A DNA stretch of 64,000 nucleotides from Paracamarosporium sp. OC-R06-R3 (taxonomy: Eukaryota; Ascomycota; Dothideomycetes; Pleosporales; Didymosphaeriaceae), in the NCBI GenBank assembly GCA_019828545.1, contig JACVRA010000024.1:248001-312000 (forward strand). Reading direction: 5' to 3'. The notes beneath the pieces are model-generated. The model was given only the letters and a program-made list of their open reading frames with translations, was not told where the DNA came from and searched no databases. Positions 55,701-64,000 of the stretch are shown one piece after another. Both the position numbers and the translations under genes were made by a program. Every line of letters begins with the position of its first letter. Position 1 is the stretch's first letter.

Positions 55701-57351
55701 TGATCCGATGGACAGGTGACCAGAAGTTGAGGCACGGGACTTGAAGCTTCCGCTCTAAACGCTGCTATGACTGATTGAGAGGTTGTTGGCGTAACACGTC
55801 CAGATTAAGCCTGTTGCAGACAAGGGACCAACAGTGAGATGTTATCCGTCCCTCCCGACGGCGAGCGTACCGTCCCGCGTCATAGGTACCTTTCTGGATT
55901 CGGCATAGTCGTGAGACAGCTTCGTCGCCAAAATCGCGTCAGCACCTTATTTGCAGCGCCGCGTGAAGCGCCCTTTGACAAGAAGTTTGTGGCCCGTCTT
56001 AAGCAGGACTTGACGTTCAAGATGTGGTTAAGTTCACGGCGGTAGAACCCCTGTCTACTGTGCAGCGCGCTAATGCTGAGGGATGCACAATGGTGAAGGC
56101 GGCAAGTCATTCAGTCGACCTCCCATGACCGTCCGCCTTGTCCGAAGCAAAAGACCAGCACTTATTTGCCGTAGTCGTAAGCAGTAATGGTAAGCTCCGT
56201 ACAAGATCGGTCTCGCCCTACGGCTCCGTCTCCCTTGACGTGAACGCTCCTCATTCCATCATGGATGCAGCAGACCCTTCGTCATATGAAGATGTAGCTG
56301 TGCTGAGGACGCTCTGCAGCATGACTGCTTCCTTGCCCCGCACGATGACGCGACGCCTTATCGCTTCAACTCCTCTATCGTGTTCCAACAGTGTGCTGTG
56401 TGTATTTGAACATGCTCCCAAAGGAAGGAACAGACCCCACGTGGGGCGGAGAACATGGGGACCATGGATGGCCCAGCAGCATGTCGAGCGTGGCGCGATA
56501 GCAGCCGCACAAAGCAGTGAATATTTAATCTTTAAAATATACTTACACCACCGCTGGTAAAGTACCCGGTCAAGCTGATGAGCGCTTGCAGGGTTTCTTG
56601 TCTATGATAACGGTGGCGTAGAATCCGGTGCGGAGCTGATGCTGCGGGGTGTCTCCCTGCGGACATAGAACATCAACGTGATATGATTTAGGCGGTAAGA
56701 CTCGTAGGGCTGATGATGCGAGGGTGATCGCGATCCGCCAGAGAGTTCCTTGATGCACTGCACATTCAACCCCCGCTCACAAGTGACAGTCCAGGACATT
56801 GCAGTAGAAGCTGGTCGATCCTTCAAAGGGGCCAAGGTATCGGCACAGCTACTTGTTCACGCGGCAAACATGGAATGGTCGCACCGTAGGCGCATGTAAC
56901 TCTGTGGAGCACCATTCACAACACACCCGTTGGCGCGGCGGCTTTAAAGCGGCGTAGTGGCTGCCGAGTGATAGACGAGAAACCAGAACCGCCTATGTGG
57001 CAAAGCATGGAATAACGGCCTATTAAACCCATTTGTGAAAGTGTTTTTGGACCCGCTCGCAGGGCACAATGTCGTTGGAGGATTCGGTTGTCCAATACTG
57101 CACGCTGACATTAATACGCTCCAAAGTGAATGCGGGTAGCGAATAGGAGCAAGGGAGCCTTTACAGCCTTGAATGTGATCGCCCTTGTGAATCGTTCCCG
57201 GGATTACAAGCGCTGGCGGTCCATAATTTGCCCCAGCATGGAATAGGGGACTTCGTTGTATCTGCGTGGCTCAGTCAGCTCTGCGTTGAGGCGCCCGGCG
57301 CAGCCTCCATGCTTTGGACCTTCCATGCATTAACGGTCCTAGCCTTATGCA

Positions 57352-57359
57352 TATAAAAG
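57352..57359 (+). promoter_or_regulatory. TATA box of the TauD-like gene
   Basis: TATAAAAG lies about 150 bp upstream of the ATG at 57510 and is followed by a CA-rich leader without other ATGs close to the start. This is a good match to the eukaryotic TATA consensus; use is inferred. Confidence 0.55.
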
Positions 57360-57509
57360 GCCATTTCCGGGTGCATCCTCAGAACTCCTTCAACGTTTCA
57401 ACGAAAATTTCAAAGCGACACTTACAACCAGTTGCCAATAACAACAATAATTCAAAACTACAAAGTAGCATCCAAGTACATTTTTCAAAGGCTGAGTAAA
57501 TAATCCACG

Positions 57510-58831
57510 ATGTCAGTCTCAAGCTTAAGCGCAAAATCCTCCACGGAATCTTTACGGAGTCACTCCTCGTTTGGATCTGCACCGGATAAGCTTGCGCCAT
57601 CCGTAGAAGGCCCCATGACGTGGAAGAACTCCGAGCTCGACCCGGCGAAGTACATACACAACTTCAATGCCGCCGAAGTCGCTGAGGTTCGATCTGCGGT
57701 TGTCTCTTTTAAGTGTAAGTAGCCAGAGAATGCTACTAAATGTCGACTGGAACTGACCGGGATTCAGTGCACAATCTTGATCGCAGTGAAATCAACAAGA
57801 GTACCTTTACTTTGAGCGAAAAGTTCTCTAGCAGGCTGGCTGCTCTCAGCAAAGAAGTGCATCAAGGCCTCGGTGTTGTCGTCCTCCGCGGTCTTCATGC
57901 AGCTAGGTTCAACGATGAGGAGGCCGTCATCGCTTTTGTCGGCATCTGTGCTCATATCTGCGCCGAGCGAGCCACTGACTCATATGCGAACCAGACTTTG
58001 AGTAAGATTTCGTCTAAACACGAAGCGAGTTTTGAAACTGACAAAGACCAGGCCATGTCCGCGACGCAACGCATGAGAAGGTCCCGACATGGGCCAAAGA
58101 CATTGGTCTTGCTGGCTCAAAGATCACCGCTAAGATGGACTTCCACAACGACCGATTCTCTGGTGACGTTCTCGCCATGCACGTCCGGAATGATGGCGGC
58201 GCTGGTAACGGCGGTGAGCAGTATGTGGCTTCTTTCTGGAGTATCTATAACGAGCTCCTGGAGAAAGATCCTGCGGCGCTTGAGACGATGGCGGAAGCCA
58301 TGTGGCCGTTCGAACTGAAGCAAAAGTAAGTATGCCATGTAAATTCATGAAATTGGCTGCTGACGACGACGACACAGGGACGCAGCTCCTTATTTGGAAC
58401 TCGGCCCTACCCTTCTCTTCTCGAAGGGTAAACCCATGTGCCAGCTTGTCAAGGCACCGCTCCTAGGTGGTCTTCGCATTCCTCGCGATCCAAGCATGCC
58501 AGACCTTTCAAAGGAGCAAATGCATTCTATCCACGCAGTGGAAGAAACGGCTCAGAAGATCTGCACTCAGCTTGATCGCCAGCAAGGCGATATTCAGCTC
58601 ATCAACAACCTGAGCATCATGCATGCCCGCGCAGCCTATGGCAAAACAGACGAGCCAAGCACGCGTCATCTTCTGCGAATGTTCCTTCGAGATCCCGAGA
58701 ACGCATGGGAGAAGCCTGCTGCCTTCAAGCGTAATTTTGACGATCCTTTCACGCTCGGGCGTTCTCAAGAGATTCCGGTGCATGATTTTGACCCCTGGCG
58801 CAAGATCAGCGGCCGTGAGAGCCACGGCTAA
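57510..58831 (+). CDS. TauD/TfdA family Fe(II)/2-oxoglutarate dioxygenase
   Basis: Exons 57510-57714, 57768-58001, 58052-58325 and 58378-58831; 388 residues. The frames join at GT-AG borders, and the seams read SFK-LHNLDR, QTLS-HVRDATHEKV and LKQK-DAAPYLEL. The first iron ligands are in KMDFHNDRFSGD (His178, Asp180, H-x-D) and the distal His in NNLSIMHARAAY (about 320). A later STRHLLRMFLRDP supplies the Arg expected to hold 2-oxoglutarate. The N-terminus is Ser-rich and has no signal peptide. Fungal relatives are annotated as taurine catabolism dioxygenase-like proteins and act on varied substrates; some belong to secondary metabolism. The gene stands alone beside a long empty tract. The substrate is unknown. 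Confidence 0.87.
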
Positions 58832-59151
58832 ATGTTTTCTCGTTCTCCTCTCTTTCTGTCTGGAGGGTGGCTTTTGTCTTTCAAGATTGGTGTGGCAATA
58901 GTCGGTTGAAAGGGTAATTCGATATTTGCTTGTACTGATTTGGGAGGCATATCCGTCATCTTAATTGCGAGGTCCATGTATTGTGTGTAGCATACACAAA
59001 CAATTGCTTAAATATTTGTTGCCACTGATGCCCATAACCGATTGAACCTGTCCCAGTACAATTTTCCGTATGCTCCGTGGCTATGGGTAAGAGACAAGGA
59101 GAAGAAAATTTCAAAGGAATGAGAATCGATCGACGGAAGAGATAACGGACA
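58832..59151. other. Convergent 3' intergenic
   Basis: 320 bp between the TauD-like gene and the converging zinc-cluster gene. No feature is seen. Confidence 0.4.
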
Positions 59152-61638
59152 CTAAGCGCCAGCCTCTTGCAAAAGAGTCCTGATCCATATACTAGTCAGA
59201 GAATTGTGTGTAGACCGGAGGCCGGTGTACGGTACTGTGGATTGACCTGAGTAAGCGTAGGTTAGCATTGTGCTAAAGGTTCGGTTACACGTGCACATAC
59301 CGATTCCTCCAATCCGATCAATAATGTTCGCTATTTTCATCACATACTCACATCCTTGCGGATCAAGGTGGCCGTTGGCTCGTAGCTCCTCGGGATTCTC
59401 CCGCGCTAGTTTGAACGGGTAAAAGTCACGCAAGATGGCCTTCCAATATCTCATCAGTATCTGAAAGGAGTATTCCCACTTCTTGAGTTGGCTATTGACC
59501 ACATTGCTGACATGCTCCTCGACGTCCTGTATTTGTTAGTTTGAGAATAGAGTAGAAGCTGTTAGAACGCGCTTACCGTTCCATTCTTAGACAATATGTA
59601 GGATTCCGCGCTACGATGGATGTACTCCATGTTCCAGAAAATGACATACAAAGCAAGATACAGTTCGTACCATGGCTTGATCTTCGGCTTGAATATTCTT
59701 GTCGATACCGCCTTGTGACATGCCGTTTCTAGTTTCTTTAGAAGCTTCAGAGCAGCGACATCCATCTGTTGGCCAATGGCTCCTGGCAGCGGCCGGTCGC
59801 AAGACTTTCTGTCGTAAGCCTCATACTCGCTGCGGCCCATCTTACTATAATCGTATTCTTGAATGCCGGGAACATCGTTGGACCAAACAGTGCCGTAACC
59901 CTGCGACACGACCGACAAGCATTGGATTTTCATGCAGAGATCGAGAAGACTTTGCGAACCGGGATGCTGAGTGCTCCGCAGACGATCAACTTCTTCGTAC
60001 GTGAGGAGCGCAATCTCATCGTGCGAGACTCGTGTAAAGATCCATTGCTCAACGGCAGGCTGTAAGCTGCTGAAATATCTTTCGAAAGCTGGGACCAAGC
60101 TTTGTGTATCGTAAACAGCGTACGGTGGTTGTCGGACAGTTACTCGCCCTGCTGTGGTATGCCACTCGTTCGTCACGTCATCTAAAGGGTGTCGTCTCGG
60201 ACGGTATTCTCCGATTGTAATCCGCATTGGTTGAATGTTTATGGGGCCTGACCCTGGCAAGTTCCAGATGAAGTCCATGCCGAGGAGATGCTGGTTTGGT
60301 AGCCATTCGTAACCTAAGAACTCCCCTTCCTCCTGATTAGATCGGCCATTGCCTGCATTGAATTAGTGTCGTGACCCATTCAGAGGCCATGTGTACCGTA
60401 CAGTGACGAACCAACATAGCATCCTCAAGACGATCTCTAGTGCACTCCAATTTGAACGATCGAGCCCCTCCCGCGACCTTGAGACACTTCTGGCACGGAT
60501 CTCCATGGTCGCACTGCTACATGTCAGTTGAAGCGCTTCTTTGAACGCGAGCACAACGTACGCCCGATTTGTAGAACCTGCACCGGAGGCAGCTCATTTT
60601 CTGCTTGCGCATCTCATGAGTCTTTCGCCGGCCCTGTTCATCCAGAGGACCTTTTCTCTTGGATACCTTGGTTTTCTGCTGTCTCGCGACGAATGCCGCA
60701 GGGACTTTTGCAGCAGGTTTCTTGGGCTGTGGTCGCCTTCCGCGAGTGGAAGTCGTCTCATGGAGTGCGGGGTCCGGGGGCATATGCTGCGCATGGGTAA
60801 GATTTTGCGCATCTGGCTCTACGGGCCACAACGGTGCTACTTCCGGCAGCTGCTCATATACAGCCGGCTTCGAATCGCCCGGGCCTGCGCTGACCATGGC
60901 CCAGCCGGGGTTTGGAAGCGGCCCTACGTCTGAAGGGAGAGCATGGCCAGCGTGGCTAAAAGCATGCTGGGTGGCGACTGGCGTGGTGTCGGGGATGGGC
61001 TCCGGTGCCCAAGTCACAGCTGCTTGCGGCGACACATGCGTAGGAGGAACATGGATGCCAGAGTCGGCATAGTTTAGGATGGGAGCTAAGGTGCGGGTAT
61101 CTGGCGGGAATGGTGGGGCATTCGGAGCTAGGGCAAGGTGCTCGCATGGCGTCAGACTAGACTTGGAAACGTGAAGGTGAAGGTCGGTACTCACAGCAGG
61201 GCCCTGAGGCTCGTGGTGGTAGGCAGGGCTGCTCAGAGGGACGGTGGAGGCCTCGTCGAACTGGCGCGGCGGGCGGGGGTTGGGCTGCGGCACGGGTAGG
61301 CGGCCGTCAGCCTCGCTGTAGGACAGCGAGCGCGCGGTGAAGGGCTGGGGCTCGGTGAAGGGCTGGTTCCATGGCTGGGACGAGGCCGGGCGGGAGCATG
61401 CTGCCGGCCACGAGGACGCGGAGAGGTTGGGACTGACATGGTCCGCGTAGGCTAGGTAGTGGGCCGGCGGGGTGTGGGCCGGCGAGTTGAGGCGCTGGAG
61501 AAGGGCCGAGTGGGCGCCCGGAGAGGTATTCCACGAGGTTGCCAGGTTGGCGTACAGGTGGTCGTGGGAGCCGGACAGGGCGTGGTACTGCGAGTGGGGA
61601 GCGGCAGCGCCTCGGTGGTACTGCGAGCTGGCGGCCAT
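59152..61638 (-). CDS. Zinc-cluster transcription factor with atypical, mid-protein Zn2Cys6 motif
   Basis: Exons 60562-61638, 60402-60513, 59577-60352, 59301-59526 and 59152-59246; 761 residues from the ATG at 61638. The first 330 residues are rich in Pro, Ser, His and Tyr and look disordered. A basic stretch (KVSKRKGPLDEQGRRKTHEM) leads into the cluster MSCLRCRFYKSG-CDHGDPCQKC at about 350-369, assembled by the first splice. Spacing is C-X2-C-X6-C-X5-C-X2-C-X13-C; the last gap is longer than usual. RDRLEDAMLVRH follows, then a long helical C-terminal region (about 400-760) without a recognised fungal_trans signature. It is probably a nuclear regulator. The frame stays open upstream to 62121, so an earlier start such as MDDARRG (61930) is possible. 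Confidence 0.78.
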
Positions 61639-62395
61639 GGTGGGTGCGGAGGGTGCGGAGGGTGCGCGGCTGACGGCGTGCGACGGTCGCAGGCCCGCGG
61701 CGGGCTCCTCAGCTGCGCTGCTGGCTCCGGTGCGTCTTGGGCGTGGGCAACGGGTGGGATGTAGTATGAGAGAACCGGCGGCGACGAGAGCTCCCACCTG
61801 CGTGCGCAGATGCGTGAGACGAGCGTCTGGGGAACGGCACTTGGCTCCAAGCGCCCGCCGCCGTGGGCCTCGCCCACAGGGCTGCAGCACACGGCACCCG
61901 TCAGCAATTCCCCTTCGGGCGTCGTCCATGGCTCCCCGGGACGCCTGCTCGCTGACCACTCTACGCGCTGCCATTAGCCGTCCGCCTTCACACCGCTCGA
62001 TCATCCTTCGGTGCTGTGCCCATCCCACTATCTCCCAGCGGCCCGGGCCCTGCTGCATGTCTCCAGATAGCAGCCTCTCTGTTGGCCCGGGCCCAATCGC
62101 TGCCTGCTCGCGGCCACGCATCCACCGTTAGCACGTCGATTAAGCACTCTTTGCACGTCCTGACCGGTGTAGCGGAGACTCAGTAGCCGTCCGTAAGCCT
62201 TGGGCGAATAGCACCTCTGATATGCCGTGACGTCTGGCACAGGCACCGTACATACATATCGTCGTCCGCCTCGCCTCCACCGCCCAGCCCACGAGTACTG
62301 GCCCTTCACCTGCAATCCCACAAGCCTTGTTTGCCTCCACGTCTCGCTCGTGTCTCTGTTTTCAGCTCCAGCCCGTGAACGTGCACACTAGCGCC
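61639..62395. promoter_or_regulatory. Divergent region between zinc-cluster and GNAT genes
   Basis: 757 bp, GC-rich. It contains the open frame upstream of the zinc-cluster start, which may be leader or extra N-terminal coding sequence, and both promoters. No specific site is assigned. Confidence 0.4.
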
Positions 62396-63611
62396 ATGCC
62401 CTCGGTACTCCCCCTGCCCGTTGTCGATGGCGTACGCTTGGCTACCCCAGAAGATCTGGCCAGGATCGCAACCGTTGCAGCGGCTGGCTTCTATAATTCA
62501 CCAACCTTCCATTATCAGCGTATCCACCATGCTGCCTATCCCGACGACACACTCCTGTAAGCATTCCGCATCGTACATTCTCGCATTTGCCAGCAGCCCA
62601 GCCAATCCCGGCACCATGGTCCTCAGAGCCTTCTGTTGCAACTTTACTGCAACGGCTTCGCTGATTGCTAATCTTGCTTTCTGATGTCGAGTGGGGTGCT
62701 AATCTTCACCCGCAAGGGTGTAGATCATACTGGAGCGAGTATAACCATGACATTAAAGATCCCACGAGCGTCGTGCTTGTTGCCGAAGATACCATAGATG
62801 AGACTGAAGAGGCCCATGTGTACCCAGCTTTGAAGAAAGCTGTCGCATATAGCGCTGCTCCTAGCTCATTGGGGGCTAGGATAGTCGTCGGGGTGGCCAG
62901 TGTTGACATCAAGCCGGGTTCTTCTTATACAGGGCTGTTTCAACCTACGTGTGAGCTTATCAGCACATCACGTTAAGGTTTAGCTTTAAGGCTGACCAGA
63001 CCAAGACTCCACGGACCAGACGGAATCCCGAACCATTCCACCCAATCCCAATCGCGACTTTTCCAGAGAGCGAGTCCGGACATACAACGAAGCCACCGGC
63101 CCGGCAAAGGATAAGTGTGTGGATTTCGAACGGGCCTCGTCTGATGCTAACCGTGGTACAGATATCTCCGAGGGCAGATGAGGCTGAGTACCCTTGCTGT
63201 GCACCCGTAAGTCGTAGATAGCTTCGAGTCGAGGGCAGTAGGTAGCGACTGACTTGGCCAGTGCATACTGGCGCCGTGGCCATGCCACGCGGCTTGTCAG
63301 TTGGTGTACACGTCTCGCGGATCTCGATGGGGTACCTGTGGTAAGATCGGCTCCCTGGTCTCGGCCAGTCCATGAATCCCTGATTTAGATCCAAACAGGG
63401 AATATCTGCCGTACCTCAAGGAGCGGTCATCGCCGCAAGAGCCGGTTTCGAAGAACGGGAAGTTGTTCGTGTGGTGCGTTCGGACCTGCATCAGGAGCGG
63501 TCCTCAGTGCATGGTCCCAAAGCTGCAGACGTGAAGTTGTGGGTCGCGGTCCGCCTCCCGTCTGGGACCCCAGTATCAGGGGACAGCGCCACGAGCCCTG
63601 AGTGTCAGTAA
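62396..63611 (+). CDS. GNAT family acetyltransferase (six exons)
   Basis: Exons 62396-62556, 62724-62950, 63000-63114, 63162-63206, 63262-63340 and 63399-63611; 279 residues. The start is MPSVLPLPVVDGVRLATPED. Joined seams read DDTLL-SYWSEYNHD, FQPT-YQDSTDQT, AKDK-YLRGQMRL, LAVHP-AYWRRGHATRLV and GVPV-GISAVPQGAV. LSTLAVHPAYWRRGHATRL is the acetyl-CoA binding strand and loop (R-x-x-G-x-A), and AARAGFEEREVV matches the last strands of the fold. The exons are small (45-227 nt), so the protein is invisible without splicing. The second donor is GTGAGC at 62951; the GT two bases earlier breaks the frame. It is probably a cytosolic small-molecule acetyltransferase of unknown substrate. Confidence 0.85.
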
Positions 63612-64000
63612 GGTTCATTAGTTTGCTGACCGGTGAAGAGCTTGGATCGTTGACTGCTGCTGCCGACCGTGTTGATTACTTGAAGATGGGCTGGGCGTCG
63701 TTTCTCTCCCCTCGTTATACACTCAAGGCAGTCGCGACCGAGTCCCGTACCCGCACGGGGCGAATGGCGCAACTACGCGAACTGCTTCATCTTGGATTTC
63801 TCATTATATTTCTCTCGCCCTGGGGCGAAATGCTGCTTGCACGGAGCATGCAGCGATGTACCCTGCATAACAAACCTACACAATCAGATTACAAGTCAGC
63901 ATGTGGCGCAATTGTTCCAAATCACTCATTGCCCAAGGTTACGGGGCTTCGGTCCCTCCGGTATCAGAGACAAGACAGTTCTGGTACTGCTTGAGAATCT
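63612..64000. other. Window edge, no gene recognised
   Basis: A 130-codon frame (63602-63994) overlaps the end of the GNAT gene and has no recognisable content. The stretch may be the 3' region of the GNAT gene or of a gene beyond the edge. Confidence 0.35.

Larger units (their letters stand above)
50052..57509. other. 7.5-kb gene-free tract
   Basis: No frame here reads as a known protein or splices into one. The left third (to about 52400) is AT-rich with short A runs (for example near 50820). The right part (about 52500-57300) is more GC-balanced yet still empty. It includes a trinucleotide repeat near 52726-52785. A minus-strand T-arm-like sequence near 54741-54757 lacks a matching acceptor stem. 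No transposon ends or long direct repeats are recognised by eye. Confidence 0.5.

Noticed and set aside
62951..62999. Alternative donor two bases upstream (GT at 62949) for the second GNAT intron
   Set aside because: It leaves the wrong phase for every acceptor that keeps the conserved downstream frame; GTGAGC at 62951 fits.

Overview
The window is nuclear DNA of a filamentous ascomycete (Pezizomycotina). Genes sit on both strands and are interrupted by short introns, mostly 45-75 bp, with GT-AG borders. The products are typical of such fungi: a RID-type DNA methyltransferase, Zn2Cys6 regulators, plant-cell-wall-active secreted proteins, cytochrome c and MICOS subunit Mic19. The style fits Dothideomycetes, but that placement is inference. 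I rebuilt 25 loci by joining frames at splice sites. In every multi-exon model the exon lengths sum to a whole number of codons and the joined protein matches the family.

Layout. 1-8 kb: a C2H2-array protein with a degenerate exonuclease fold (5' end outside the window), an SHB17-like sugar bisphosphatase, a small secreted CBM1 protein, a NAA50-like acetyltransferase and MIC19. 8-15 kb: RID-like methyltransferase, GH5 endoglucanase and a single-pass membrane protein. 15-19.3 kb: no gene seen. 19.3-37.3 kb: Zn2Cys6 regulator, RRG9, mpaB/DUF2236 oxygenase, CCCH protein, five-exon SDR, cytochrome c, PDH-type kinase and a repeat-rich GPI-type wall protein. 38.7-50 kb: GrpB-fold protein, second SDR, two-repeat beta/gamma-crystallin-like secreted protein, epoxide hydrolase, AA9 LPMO with an in-frame stop, and guanine deaminase. 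50-57.5 kb: no gene seen. 57.5-64 kb: TauD/TfdA dioxygenase, an atypical zinc-cluster regulator and a six-exon GNAT enzyme.

How the genes relate. There is no operon-like unit and no clear biosynthetic cluster. Several pairs are divergent and share a short intergenic region: NAA50-like/MIC19, RRG9/mpaB-like, SDR/cytochrome c, and zinc-cluster/GNAT. Mitochondrial functions recur (MIC19, RRG9, cytochrome c, PDK). Lignocellulose functions also recur (GH5, CBM1, AA9). The RID-like gene implies that repeat-induced point mutation may act, or have acted, in this genome. That matters for reading the CpA-to-TpA-compatible nonsense codon in the AA9 gene and the gene-empty tracts.

Nothing here is clearly a wholly new system. 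The most unusual items are the zinc-finger array joined to an exonuclease fold that has lost catalytic residues, the tiny crystallin-like secreted protein, the interrupted AA9 gene, a 19-bp perfect palindrome abutting the guanine deaminase start, and unusual splicing (GC-AG intron, 14-nt microexon, triple tandem acceptor).
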